Source: Sporolactobacillus kofuensis
GTDB lineage: Bacteria; Bacillota; Bacilli; Bacillales; Sporolactobacillaceae
DNA: 64,000 bases
Direction of reading: 5' to 3'
NCBI RefSeq assembly: GCF_042660205.1
Contig: NZ_JBHSTQ010000008.1
Span: forward strand, 89,948 to 153,947
The number at the start of each line of letters is the position of its first letter. Within the stretch, counting starts at the first letter, position 1. Position numbers and translations under genes: made by a program. The notes under the pieces were generated by a model. It worked only from the letters and a program-made list of their open reading frames with translations, searched no databases and was not told where the DNA came from. Shown one piece after another: positions 1-8,252 of this stretch.

Positions 1-283
1 GTATCTTTTGAGGATCCTGGGATTCAAACTTATACCAGCCCTTGTTGAACATCAGATTATAGAGGTCTCGTTGATACTCGGATGTTTGATCAAACACAGA
101 CTTAATATCTTGGTACAGCTCTTGGTGGCTGGCTTCCTGAAGGGCATGTACATAAGAAGTACCCAAATACTTTTCACTAAGCAGTACATCATTTAGATAA
201 TCACGATCATTCATTTGTACTGTTTTTTGAATTTGGGTTTCTTTATTCTGGATCATCATGGATTGAACCGGCTGTTTTTCCAT
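1..283 (-). CDS. CotF-family spore coat protein, C-terminus beyond window
   Basis: The first 94 codons are visible and the rest lies left of the window. The visible protein has the Coat_F signature: an N-terminal MNDRDYLNDVLLSEKYL-type segment (residues about 24-40), then YVHALQEASH, and NLMFNKGWYKFE near residue 85. Proteins of this family are helical, ferritin-like components of the Bacillus spore coat. Its ATG overlaps the stop of the upstream coat gene in a TAATG junction, so the two are translationally coupled. The family call is solid. The exact paralogue cannot be named from a partial sequence. Confidence 0.85.
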   Translation of the reverse strand, partial: MEKQPVQSMMIQNKETQIQKTVQMNDRDYLNDVLLSEKYLGTSYVHALQEASHQELYQDIKSVFDQTSEYQRDLYNLMFNKGWYKFESQDPQKI

Positions 284-561
284 TATTGCATCACGCCTCC
301 TGCCATTTGTGTTGCTTGGGCATGCTTGCCAAGGTGGTTAAGGATTGACTGATAGTGGCGGATGTGAAGCTGACAGGTCCGATTCATTGCTTGAATGACA
401 TCTTGATCTTGACACATTGAAGCATAGGCATGGGCTTTTTTTATTATTTCAAGATTCCACGAAAGCATATCTTCAATGTACGCAAAATCCTTGGTCGACA
501 AGAAAGCCGGCGGTTGTGCAAAATTCATTGGAGACTGCCCGCTCTGTTGCTGCATATTCAT
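283..561 (-). CDS. Small CotF-like spore coat-associated protein
   Basis: A 92-residue protein with a polar Gln/Met-rich N-terminus (about 1-20) followed by a helical segment with DFAYIEDMLSWNLEIIKKAH and HIRHYQSILNHL, like the short ferritin-like partners commonly encoded next to CotF proteins. There is no signal peptide or membrane segment. A good SD (AGGAGTG) precedes the ATG. It is the first gene of a two-gene coat operon whose second gene overlaps it by one base. A mother-cell sigma factor is expected to control it, but I could not place a convincing SigE or SigK promoter. The coat role is inferred from family and neighbour. Confidence 0.75.
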   Translation of the reverse strand: MNMQQQSGQSPMNFAQPPAFLSTKDFAYIEDMLSWNLEIIKKAHAYASMCQDQDVIQAMNRTCQLHIRHYQSILNHLGKHAQATQMAGGVMQ

Positions 562-677
562 GTGATGTTCACACTCCTAATATTTGTATGGTGGCGGTGC
601 TCGTTCTTATTATGTCCTTTGTGTTGTGAAAAAATTGAAAGTACGCATGACGATTTGTCAATATGATGAAAAGATTT

Positions 678-705
678 TTGAATATCATGGTTGAGTAGGT
701 ATAAT
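678..705 (+). promoter_or_regulatory. SigA-type promoter of the ArsC-like gene
   Basis: TTGAAT (678-683) and TATAAT (700-705) are separated by 16 bases, about 30 bases upstream of the ArsC-like gene at 734. This is a good match to the vegetative consensus in a coding-free stretch. Confidence 0.6.
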
Positions 706-733
706 TAATTAAGCAAAAAAGAAGAAAGGGTGG

Positions 734-1102
734 ATGATCTTGCTGACGATGTACAGTTATCCAACTTGTGGTACGTGTCGTAAGGCAAAGAAGTGGCTGA
801 ACGATCACGCGATTGCCTATCATGAAATCAACATTTCTCTAGATCCACCGAATCGGGAAGCGCTTCATCGCTTCATCCGGCAGAGTGGTCAACCCATCGG
901 CAAATTTTTCAATATAAGCGGTAAACGTTATCGTGAACTCGGCATTAAAGAAAAGAAAAAAGTTGAACCGGAAGAGAATTGGCTCGATTGGCTAGCCGCT
1001 GATGGCATGTTAATTAAACGGCCGATCCTTTCAGATGGAGAAAAAACGACTGTTGGGTTTAGTGAAGCGCTGTTTGAAAAGGAATGGGGAAATAATCAGT
1101 AA
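734..1102 (+). CDS. yusI: ArsC/Spx-family thioredoxin-fold protein (YusI-like)
   Basis: A 122-residue ArsC-family protein. It has a redox-type CGTC motif (residues 12-15, within YPTCGTCRKAKKWL), then KFFNISGKRYRELG and the C-terminal GMLIKRPILSDGEKTTVGF block that is typical of B. subtilis YusI. The arrangement yusI-gcvH matches B. subtilis. It lacks the residues that would make it a confident arsenate reductase and may be a thiol-redox protein or Spx-like factor; the substrate is unknown. The ATG at 734 lies only a few bases from the SD (GAAAGGGTGG), so the in-frame TTG at 740 is a credible alternative start. Confidence 0.85.
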   Translation: MILLTMYSYPTCGTCRKAKKWLNDHAIAYHEINISLDPPNREALHRFIRQSGQPIGKFFNISGKRYRELGIKEKKKVEPEENWLDWLAADGMLIKRPILSDGEKTTVGFSEALFEKEWGNNQ

Positions 1103-1218
1103 TCGAATAAGAGAAAAACAATCGTTTTTTCCATCTCTTTTTACGCTATAATAAAGAGGACATATCCACTTTGAAAGACTTGAAATTATGGCTGATCACT
1201 GAAAACGGAGGCAGAATA

Positions 1219-1599
1219 ATGAGTGTACCTAAAGAATTGTTTTATTCCAAAGATCACGAATGGGTTAAGAAAGAAGCGGACGGGAAAGTCCGGATTGGGA
1301 TTACAGAATTTGCTCAAAAAGAACTTGGAGACATTGTCTTTGTTGAACTACCTGAAATAGGTGCAGAACTCAATGCTGGCGATTCATTTGGTAGTGTTGA
1401 ATCTGTAAAAACCGTTTCCGAACTCTATGCACCCGTCAGCGGTACGGTTACTGAAGTTAACGAAGACTTGGAGGATTCACCCGAATTCGTAAATGAATCG
1501 CCTTATGAAAAAGCTTGGATGATTGAACTTGACTCAGTAGACGAATCGGCATTTGATGATCTTCTTGATGCTGAAGCTTATGAAAAGCTGATCGGCTGA
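1219..1599 (+). CDS. gcvH: Glycine cleavage system H protein
   Basis: A 126-residue lipoyl carrier that shuttles the methylamine intermediate of glycine decarboxylation. In Bacillus-type lipoate metabolism it also relays lipoyl groups to E2 subunits. The lipoylated lysine is K64 in the ESVKTVSELYAPVSG motif, and the length is typical. The open frame extends 16 codons upstream, but the ATG at 1219 has an SD (GGAGG) and gives the family N-terminus MSVPKELFYSKDHEW. The lipoate ligase at 39.9 kb is the likely modifying enzyme. Confidence 0.96.
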   Translation: MSVPKELFYSKDHEWVKKEADGKVRIGITEFAQKELGDIVFVELPEIGAELNAGDSFGSVESVKTVSELYAPVSGTVTEVNEDLEDSPEFVNESPYEKAWMIELDSVDESAFDDLLDAEAYEKLIG

Positions 1600-1674
1600 T
1601 CCGAGAGATTGCACCAATGCGTGCCAGTTTAACTGGTTTCTCCTTAATATTATGATTCGCTCATAAAACTTAAC

Positions 1675-1751
1675 AACCCTTGTCATCTTTTTGTTACCAG
1701 ATTGTCGCTTTCAATTCGACAGGAAGCCATGGTATAAAAGAGACAAGGGTT
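1675..1751. other. Long imperfect stem-loop downstream of gcvH
   Basis: In the 380-base gap between gcvH and sigI there is a perfect 10-base inverted repeat, AACCCTTGTC (1675-1684) with GACAAGGGTT (1742-1751). The paired segments continue inward: TCTTTT/AAAAGA, TACCA/TGGTA and TGTCG/CGACA. A T-rich tract follows the 3' arm, so it could terminate gcvH transcription. It is far longer than ordinary terminators in this window. The remainder of the gap shows no gene. Confidence 0.55.
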
Positions 1752-1982
1752 TTTCCTGTTTTCGACAAAATTCATACGATCAGACATTAACAAAAGTTTT
1801 TGACAATAGTTATTCCTGTAGTTTGGACATGTTATGTTAGGGAAAAGATGGATGGATATTCAAAAGTCCGGGGGGAATCGTTGTCGACTCTTTTCGTCAA
1901 CTTATTTCTTTGACCTTATCAGCCCCCTTTGTCCTCCCTTATGACTAAACTCTAGAGATCAAAGCGAGAGGTGACTATTTTG

Positions 1983-2741
1983 ATGAGCGCAAACCAGCTT
2001 ACTTTAGGCGGAGCGTTTAATATTTCGCTTGAAACGAATATATATCAGGTACAACAGGGTGATGAAACCCTGAGAAACTCAATTATTGAATCTTACCAGC
2101 CTTTTATAAAAAAGGTTGTTTCTAAAGTATGCAATCGATTTATTGATCAGACAATGGATGAATTCAGCATCGGCCTTGTTGCTTTTAACGAAGCCATTAA
2201 TCAGTATCAAAAAGGGCAGGGAAGTAAATTTCTGACTTTTGCAGATATGGTTATACGTCGTAGAATTATCGACTTTATTCGCAAAGAATCAAGACAAGTT
2301 CGTCATATATATCTCGAACAAACAAAGCCTACTGATGAGAATGCCATGGAGGAGAGCTTTATTGAGCAACAGGCAGCAATAGACTATTATGAAGAAGAGT
2401 GCCGCATGAATGAACGCTTAGAACAAATTGAGAGCTATCAGACGCTTTTGCTGGATTACGGGATTACTTTTGACGTGCTGAGCAAGCACTGTCCGAAACA
2501 TGCGGATGCTCGTGAAAATGCTAAAGTCTCGGCAAAACGGCTTGTCGAGCACACGGAATTGGTGAACTATTTAAAAAAGAAAAAACAATTACCGATAAAA
2601 GATTTGTTGCAATTTGTTTCATGTAGCCGCAAAACCATTGAAAGGAATCGAAAGTATATAATAGCATTATCGTTGATTTATATCGGCGGATTCAGTGCAT
2701 TAAAGTCATATATTGAGCCGGAGCTTGAATCGGTTCATTGA
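1983..2741 (+). CDS. sigI: RNA polymerase sigma factor SigI
   Basis: Alternative sigma-70-family factor, about 252 residues. Region 2-like sequence (VRIIR-type segment ADMVIRRRIIDFIRKESRQVRHIYLE near residue 90) and the C-terminal SCSRKTIERNRKYIIALSLI helix are diagnostic of the SigI family. In Bacillus, SigI responds to heat and envelope stress and is held by the membrane anti-sigma factor RsgI, encoded next here. The open frame begins at GTG 1971, but that codon is inside the SD (GAGAGGTG). ATG 1983 or TTG 1980 are better starts. I did not find a clear SigI autoregulatory promoter upstream. Confidence 0.92.
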   Translation: MSANQLTLGGAFNISLETNIYQVQQGDETLRNSIIESYQPFIKKVVSKVCNRFIDQTMDEFSIGLVAFNEAINQYQKGQGSKFLTFADMVIRRRIIDFIRKESRQVRHIYLEQTKPTDENAMEESFIEQQAAIDYYEEECRMNERLEQIESYQTLLLDYGITFDVLSKHCPKHADARENAKVSAKRLVEHTELVNYLKKKKQLPIKDLLQFVSCSRKTIERNRKYIIALSLIYIGGFSALKSYIEPELESVH

Positions 2742-2757
2742 CTGAGAAAGGTGGGGA

Positions 2758-3711
2758 GTGAAACTGATCAATCAGGGTGTGCTCGTGTCTAAAAAGGGAC
2801 GGCGCGCAGTTGTTCTGACTAACGACGGCGACTTTAGAGCGGTTAGACTGCGACGTTCGGTGAACCTTTCGGTTGGACAGACTGTTTTGCCCAAACACCT
2901 TGTTCAATTTCATCTTTTTCCCCATTCTATTCTGACACCGGTGATCGCGCTAGGATTGTCCATCCTATGTTTTCTGCCTCTTTCTCATAGCACTTATGCA
3001 CCACCAGGACCGGTGGCAGCATACATCTATTTTGATTTAAAAGCGAGTGTAGAAGCAAGCGTGAATCGAGATATGCAGATTATATCCGTGCAACCTTTAA
3101 ATGATGAGGGTGTGCAACTCCTTAGAGAATTACCGGTGACCCAGAATATGTCCTTCCAGAAATTTAGTACTGCTCTCTTTTCAACACTGAGGAGTGGGGA
3201 ACATAAGAAGAATCGTTCACTCTGGTTAATTACGACGGTCTTGACAGATCAAGTCAGTCATCCTCAACAGTCATTATTTGCTCATCGATTGGTTACAACA
3301 TTTAATACTGGGGCACAAGAGTTAACTCAGGCAAACAACTCTGGAATCGAATGGCTCCATACAACTGTTGAGCGTAAAAAAGATGCCGAAGCACGTGGCT
3401 TATCCGTAGGTAAATATTTACTTTATCTTAAGGCTAACGCTTATGGAAAAACATTGACCATTGATGATGCACGGCGCTTATCCGCGGCGCAAATGCAACA
3501 GATGTCTACGACCATTTCGTTGCCTTGGAGCACGTTAATCAGGCAAAATGACCGTATTCAGGAACACCAAGCACCAATTGAGAAAGCGTCTTATAAGATG
3601 AAATACGTCGAACCTGTATTCCAAGACTCATCGCTTCGTGATGGTCAAATCAAAGAACAAGACACAAGCAGTTATCTATATCCTGCGAGCCCGACAGCAG
3701 GTTATGCGTAA
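2758..3711 (+). CDS. rsgI: Anti-sigma-I factor RsgI
   Basis: A 317-residue transmembrane anti-sigma factor. The N-terminal RsgI domain (about 1-50, GVLVSKKGRRAVVLTNDGDF) would bind SigI in the cytoplasm. One membrane helix spans residues about 57-77, followed by an extracytoplasmic region that begins AYIYFDLKASVEASVNRDMQ, the conserved juxtamembrane segment of RsgI. There is no recognisable carbohydrate-binding module, unlike clostridial RsgI proteins. It starts with GTG 2758 after a strong SD, 16 bases from the sigI stop, which implies co-expression. A terminator follows at 3758. Confidence 0.9.
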   Translation: MKLINQGVLVSKKGRRAVVLTNDGDFRAVRLRRSVNLSVGQTVLPKHLVQFHLFPHSILTPVIALGLSILCFLPLSHSTYAPPGPVAAYIYFDLKASVEASVNRDMQIISVQPLNDEGVQLLRELPVTQNMSFQKFSTALFSTLRSGEHKKNRSLWLITTVLTDQVSHPQQSLFAHRLVTTFNTGAQELTQANNSGIEWLHTTVERKKDAEARGLSVGKYLLYLKANAYGKTLTIDDARRLSAAQMQQMSTTISLPWSTLIRQNDRIQEHQAPIEKASYKMKYVEPVFQDSSLRDGQIKEQDTSSYLYPASPTAGYA

Positions 3712-3757
3712 TGAGTTCATTCCAAGGCGCAATGGATCTGTCCCATTCCAATGATAG

Positions 3758-3795
3758 AAGAACCCAAACGAGAACGTTTCGCTTGGGTTCTTGTT
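3758..3795 (+). terminator. Rho-independent terminator of sigI-rsgI
   Basis: The arms AAGAACCCAA (3758-3767) and TTGGGTTCTT (3783-3792) form a perfect 10-bp stem just after rsgI. The T-tract is short, so efficiency is uncertain. Confidence 0.6.
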
Positions 3796-3818
3796 GTTGG
3801 CGCTGTTCATTTCCAGTC

Positions 3819-4058
3819 GAAGTCATTGATCTTTTTGCCATCAATACGAATTTTGCACTTCAGGCACATCTGGATCCAAAGAAGGATGCATTAATTCTTG
3901 AAGGTGCATCTTCTCCTTACGCGAATATTATCGCTGTACGTAAAGGCGATCAAAATAAGAAAGCCATCAAGGATTTAGTTCAAGTCCTTCACTCAAAAAC
4001 AATTCAAGACTTCATCACCAAACATTATAAAGGAGCGGTACTGCCGGTCTCTGAATAA
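3819..4058 (+). pseudogene. metQ: 3' remnant of metQ (methionine ABC transporter binding lipoprotein)
   Basis: The last 79 codons, from about VIDLFAINTNFALQAHLDPK through SPYANIIAVR to VLHSKTIQDFITKHYKGAV, match the C-terminus of the NlpA/MetQ D-methionine-binding lipoproteins. The signal peptide, lipobox and about 190 N-terminal residues are absent. The frame can be extended upstream to 3711, but that part reads through the rsgI terminator and has no family similarity. In B. subtilis metNPQ sits directly before the suf operon, so this is the expected place for metQ and looks like a deletion scar. No metN or metP is present in the window. Confidence 0.8.
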
Positions 4059-4073
4059 ATGATTAAAAGATGA

Positions 4074-4109
4074 GAATCGCTCAGCATTTTGCCGGGCGAT
4101 TTTAATTTT
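4074..4109 (+). terminator. Terminator after the metQ remnant
   Basis: AATCGCTC pairs with GGGCGATT (one G-U pair) and is followed by TTTAATTTT. It is probably the original metNPQ terminator, retained with the gene remnant. Confidence 0.55.
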
Positions 4110-4236
4110 AGCAATTGATTATAATAAGGAACATAAATGCTCGTGACATATTTTTTTCGTTCTTTTTATGTTTATTGAAAACAGCGGTATAATACGGATA
4201 CATACCTTTGCGCTAAATCATGCGGATTTCTATGTG

Positions 4237-4278
4237 TTGCTATCTATTTACATCTGATATAATATGATAATGAGAATA
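4237..4278 (+). promoter_or_regulatory. Putative suf promoter (extended -10) with a weak Fur-like site
   Basis: TG-A-TATAAT (4255-4263) is an extended -10, with TTGCTA 15 bases upstream (4237-4242). Immediately downstream, TGATAATGAGAATA (4265-4278) resembles two tandem Fur hexamers (GATAAT, GAGAAT) but not a full 7-1-7 dyad. Iron control of suf would be sensible biologically, but the site is weak evidence. The rest of 4110-4332 holds a second TATAAT at about 4190 without a good -35. Confidence 0.4.
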
Positions 4279-4332
4279 GATTGAGAACGACTTTCAATCC
4301 GCATAAGACCATAAAGTACTGGAGGTTTTAAA

Positions 4333-5115
4333 ATGACTGTACCGGAATTGAAAATAAACGACCTTCACGTTTCTGTTGAAGGCAAATCCATTGTTAAAGG
4401 TTTTGATCTTAATATGAAGGGCGGAGAAATCCATGCCCTGATGGGTCCAAACGGAACAGGTAAATCAACTGTTGCCTCTGCACTTATGGGGCACCCAAAA
4501 TATAGTGTAACTTCAGGGCAAGCACTACTTGATGGAGAAAATCTTCTTGACATGTCGGTAGATGAACGCGCCCGCGCGGGTATGTTTCTTGCAATGCAGT
4601 ATCCAAGTGAAGTGAGTGGCGTTACCAATGCTGATTTTCTTAGAACAGCAATCAACGGCAGACGTGGAGAAGGCAATGAAATTCCACTGATGAAATTCAT
4701 TAAAACCCTTGATAAGAAGATGCAAATGTTGGAAATGGATCAGGCATTTGCTGAACGCTATGTGAATGAAGGTTTCTCTGGCGGTGAGAAAAAGCGTAAC
4801 GAGATTCTTCAATTAATGATGTTGGAACCGAAATTTGCAATTCTCGATGAAATTGATTCCGGATTGGATATTGATGCCTTGAAATGGGTAGCAAAAGGTG
4901 TCAATTCAATGCGCTCAGAAAATTTCGGATGCTTGATCATTACACACTATCAACGACTCCTGAACTATATTAAGCCAGATAAGGTACACATCATGATGCA
5001 AGGCCGGATTGTAAAAACCGGTGGCCCTGAACTTGCTTTGCAACTGGAAAAAGAGGGCTATGACGGTATGAAGGCTGAGCTTGGCATTACTGATGATGAA
5101 ACGGTTGAAGCCTAA
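4333..5115 (+). CDS. sufC: Fe-S cluster assembly ATPase SufC
   Basis: A 260-residue ABC-type soluble ATPase of the SufBC2D scaffold. Walker A GPNGTGKST is at residues 38-46, the signature motif FSGGEKKRNEI lies near 148, and Walker B-like FAILDEIDSGLD near 169, all typical of SufC. It powers conformational change of SufB-SufD for cluster assembly in the cytosol. It has a strong SD (TGGAGG) and is first of the sufCDSUB operon, in the standard Bacillus order. Length is typical. Confidence 0.97.
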   Translation: MTVPELKINDLHVSVEGKSIVKGFDLNMKGGEIHALMGPNGTGKSTVASALMGHPKYSVTSGQALLDGENLLDMSVDERARAGMFLAMQYPSEVSGVTNADFLRTAINGRRGEGNEIPLMKFIKTLDKKMQMLEMDQAFAERYVNEGFSGGEKKRNEILQLMMLEPKFAILDEIDSGLDIDALKWVAKGVNSMRSENFGCLIITHYQRLLNYIKPDKVHIMMQGRIVKTGGPELALQLEKEGYDGMKAELGITDDETVEA

Positions 5116-5141
5116 TAAATAAATGTGAAGGAGGGTTGACT

Positions 5142-6449
5142 ATGTCTATGCAGTTGCAAAATCTTCCCTTTGATTCGGAAGATATCGCAAAATTTTCTAG
5201 AGATCGAAATGAACCGAACTGGTTCTCAGAACTACGGATGAAGGGCTTAAACTTGGCAGAAGAACTGCCGCTTCCTAAGCCCGAGAAGACAAGAATTGCC
5301 GATTGGAATTTTACTGATTTTAATTATGATACGAGTAGTGCCGCAGTCAACAACTTGAGTGACCTTCCTGAAGATATTCGCCGACTAATGAATAACGGTG
5401 ATGGAGCTGGAAATGTGCTTGTTCATGTGAATAGCTCAGCTGTTTATCATCATCTTTCTCAGGAACTTATTGATCAAGGTGTTATCTATACGGATCTTGC
5501 GACAGCTTTGCGGGATCATAGTGATTTGTTTGCAAAGTATTATTTCAAGACGACATCCATTAAGAAACACAGACTGACTGCGTTGAATGCTGCACTCGCT
5601 AATGGGGGATCCTTTCTTTATATTCCTAGGAATGTTGTGATTTCCGAACCTGTTCAGGCTGTTTACTATCAGAATGCACCATCTGCCGGTCTCGTTGCAC
5701 ATACAGTTGTGGTTGCTGAACAAAGCAGTGCGGTTACCTTTGTTGAGAGCTATCTCTCTGATCCAATTGTTGGAAAAGGTGTTGCAAACATTGTCAGTGA
5801 AGTGGTTGTTGGTGAGAACGCACAAGTTAAGTATGGTGCAGTCGATGAATTCTCAGATCAAATGATTACTTATGTAAACAGGCAGGCAGAAGTAGCAAGG
5901 GACGGTAGTATTCAGTGGGCGCTCGGTCAAATGAATGACGGCAATACGTTATCGGAAAACGCAACAAACCTTCAAGGTGATGGTGCTGCTGCCGACATTA
6001 AAGCAGTAAGTATTGGCAGTGGATCCCAGAAACAGAATTTTGATAATTATGTACGTCATGTGGGCAAAGCGACAAAAAGTCAATTGCTTGTCCGTGCTGC
6101 ACAAAAGGATGCATCAAATTCCATCTTTAACGCGCGGACCAAAATCGAACACGGTGCCTCAGGAGCTGACGGCGAACAAACGCAACGGGTACTGATGCTT
6201 AGCGATCAAGCACGTGGGGATGCAAATCCTATTCTGTTAATTGACGAGTACGATGTCATTGCAGGACATGCGGCATCCGTTGGCCGCGTTGACCCGGATC
6301 AGCTGTACTATTTAATGAGCCGCGGTATCAAACAAGAAACGGCAGAGAAGCTCATTGTTGAAGGATTCCTTGCACCAATCGTTGACTTGCTTCCTATTGA
6401 GGGTGTTCGTAAGCAGCTTGCAACATTAATTGAAAGGAAAGTTGGCTAA
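5142..6449 (+). CDS. sufD: Fe-S cluster assembly protein SufD
   Basis: A 435-residue beta-helix scaffold partner of SufB. The C-terminal half shows the conserved GEQTQRVLMLSDQARGDANP segment, the YDVIAGHAASVGRVDPDQLYYLMSRG segment and GFLAPIVDLLPIE, shared by SufB and SufD. The frame opens at TTG 5136, but this abuts the SD (GGAGGG). ATG 5142 has proper spacing. It lies 26 bases after sufC and overlaps sufS by one base (TAATG), so it is tightly co-translated. Confidence 0.96.
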   Translation: MSMQLQNLPFDSEDIAKFSRDRNEPNWFSELRMKGLNLAEELPLPKPEKTRIADWNFTDFNYDTSSAAVNNLSDLPEDIRRLMNNGDGAGNVLVHVNSSAVYHHLSQELIDQGVIYTDLATALRDHSDLFAKYYFKTTSIKKHRLTALNAALANGGSFLYIPRNVVISEPVQAVYYQNAPSAGLVAHTVVVAEQSSAVTFVESYLSDPIVGKGVANIVSEVVVGENAQVKYGAVDEFSDQMITYVNRQAEVARDGSIQWALGQMNDGNTLSENATNLQGDGAAADIKAVSIGSGSQKQNFDNYVRHVGKATKSQLLVRAAQKDASNSIFNARTKIEHGASGADGEQTQRVLMLSDQARGDANPILLIDEYDVIAGHAASVGRVDPDQLYYLMSRGIKQETAEKLIVEGFLAPIVDLLPIEGVRKQLATLIERKVG

Positions 6450-7669
6450 TGGACATTCAATCAATTCGGCAAGACTTTCCTATTCTTAATCAACAAGTGA
6501 ACGGACACAAGCTCGTCTATCTAGACAATGCAGCGACTTCTCAGAAACCAACATCTGTGATTCAGACGATGGTTGACTACTATGAAAAATATAACTCGAA
6601 TGTTCATCGCGGGGTTCACACTTTAGGAACACTTGCAACGGATCGCTACGAGGAAGCACGTGAGAAAATTCGTCGCTTTATCAATGCAAAAAGTGAGAAG
6701 GAAATCATTTACACAACCGGAACAACTCAGAGTCTTAATTTGATCGCATACGGATACGGAATGGCAAATTTGCATAAGGGTGACGAAATAGTGATCACTC
6801 CAATGGAACATCATGCCAATTTGATTCCTTGGCAACAAGTTGCCAAAAAGACAGGCGCAATTCTTCGTTATTTTCCTATGGAATCCGATGGAACGCTCGA
6901 TCTCGAAAAGGTTAGAGCAACGATCACAGATCAAACGAAAATCGTCTCGGTTACGGAAGTTTCTAATGTATTGGGTACGGTCAATCCGGTTAAAGCCATT
7001 GCGAAAATCGCTCATGATCATGGAGCAATCATGGTTGTTGATGGTGCACAAAGTACGCCACATATGTCCGTTGATGTTCAGGATCTTGATGCAGATTTCT
7101 TTGCTTTCTCGGGACATAAAATGCTCGGACCAACAGGTATCGGTGTCCTCTATGGCAAACAGATGTTACTGGAAAATATGGAACCGGTTGAGACCGGCGG
7201 TGAGATGATTGATGAAGTCGGCTTCCAGAGCGCCACTTGGGCAGAGCTTCCTTGGAAATTAGAGGCTGGCACCCCACATATTGCAGGTGCAATCGGCCTT
7301 GGTGCTGCTATTGATTATTTGGAGTCAATCGGTATGGATGACATTCAGCAGTATGAAGAACAATTGTCAGAAAAAGCATATGAAGTTCTTTCAAATATGG
7401 ACGGAGTTACTGTCTATGGTCCGGGTAAACGTTCAGGACTTGTTTCCTTTAATATTGACGGCGTGCATCCACATGATGTATCCACGGCGCTTGACTCTGA
7501 AGGAATTGCTGTACGCGCAGGACATCATTGTGCACAACCACTGATGAGTTGTCTGAGATGTGAATCCACTGTACGTGCAAGCTTTTATTTCTATAATTCA
7601 GAAGATGAAATTGAAGCTCTGGCTAGAGGAATTAAAGAGACAAAGGAGTTCTTCGGACATGTTGTTTAA
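6449..7669 (+). CDS. sufS: Cysteine desulfurase SufS (group II)
   Basis: A 406-residue PLP enzyme that takes sulfur from cysteine and passes persulfide to SufU. PLP-binding lysine is K224 in SGHKMLGPTG, and the catalytic cysteine is C361 in RAGHHCAQPL, with the short active-site loop of group II enzymes. The length is as expected. It overlaps sufD by one base and sufU by 11 bases. Confidence 0.97.
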   Translation: MDIQSIRQDFPILNQQVNGHKLVYLDNAATSQKPTSVIQTMVDYYEKYNSNVHRGVHTLGTLATDRYEEAREKIRRFINAKSEKEIIYTTGTTQSLNLIAYGYGMANLHKGDEIVITPMEHHANLIPWQQVAKKTGAILRYFPMESDGTLDLEKVRATITDQTKIVSVTEVSNVLGTVNPVKAIAKIAHDHGAIMVVDGAQSTPHMSVDVQDLDADFFAFSGHKMLGPTGIGVLYGKQMLLENMEPVETGGEMIDEVGFQSATWAELPWKLEAGTPHIAGAIGLGAAIDYLESIGMDDIQQYEEQLSEKAYEVLSNMDGVTVYGPGKRSGLVSFNIDGVHPHDVSTALDSEGIAVRAGHHCAQPLMSCLRCESTVRASFYFYNSEDEIEALARGIKETKEFFGHVV

Positions 7670-8114
7670 CAATCTTGATCAGCTTTACCGATCAGTGATC
7701 ATGGACCATTACAAGAAACCACGAAATCGTGGTGAACTTGAAGGCGAACATTGTGTAACTGTCAACATGAACAACCCATCATGTGGGGATAAAATTCAGA
7801 TTTCACTTGAACTGAAGGACAATAAGGTTGTTGATGTGAAATACATGGGTACCGGTTGCGCCATCAGTCAATCTTCTGCTTCCATGATGACTGAAGCCAT
7901 CAAAGGTTTGCCCATTGAAAAAGTTCATCAATTAACCTTTGATTTTTCCGAAATGGTTCAAGGACATGAGCATAATGATGATTTAGATCTTGGCGATGCC
8001 GAGGCACTTCATGGTGTCTCACAATACCCAGCACGCATCAAATGTGCGACGCTTGCATGGAAAGCCGTAGAGAAAGCACTGCGTGAGGCAGATAAAGAAA
8101 AAGCACAACAATAA
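7659..8114 (+). CDS. sufU: Zinc-dependent sulfurtransferase SufU
   Basis: A 151-residue IscU-fold protein that accepts persulfide from SufS in Gram-positive bacteria. It has the three conserved cysteines, C42 (PSCGDK), C67 (GTGCAISQSS) and C129 (RIKCATLAW), plus D44; together these bind zinc. The 18-20-residue insertion between C67 and C129 typical of SufU is present. An upstream in-frame extension exists, but ATG 7659 with SD AAAGGAG is clearly the start, inside the end of sufS. Confidence 0.96.
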   Translation: MLFNNLDQLYRSVIMDHYKKPRNRGELEGEHCVTVNMNNPSCGDKIQISLELKDNKVVDVKYMGTGCAISQSSASMMTEAIKGLPIEKVHQLTFDFSEMVQGHEHNDDLDLGDAEALHGVSQYPARIKCATLAWKAVEKALREADKEKAQQ

Positions 8115-8252
8115 TCCAACAATTTTGTGAATTGTGGTACACTTGTTTTGTAACCATGATCCTGACTTTTGAATGAAACGGTATGATCCCGTGATATATG
8201 GCGATGAGCAAAACATCGCACAATTCTGTAATGAAAAAGGAGGAATCCGGTG

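Noticed and set aside
562..600. CATACAAA as a SigE -10 for the coat operon
   Set aside because: It lies only a few bases from the SD, so a transcript start there would remove the SD, and no -35 fits.
417..666. Two overlapping plus-strand open frames opposite the small coat gene
   Set aside because: They lie antisense to a well-supported coat protein, have no SD and resemble nothing known.
1900..1970. SigI autoregulatory promoter before sigI
   Set aside because: A C-rich stretch (GCCCCCTTTG) is present but no CGAA-type -10 follows at a suitable distance.
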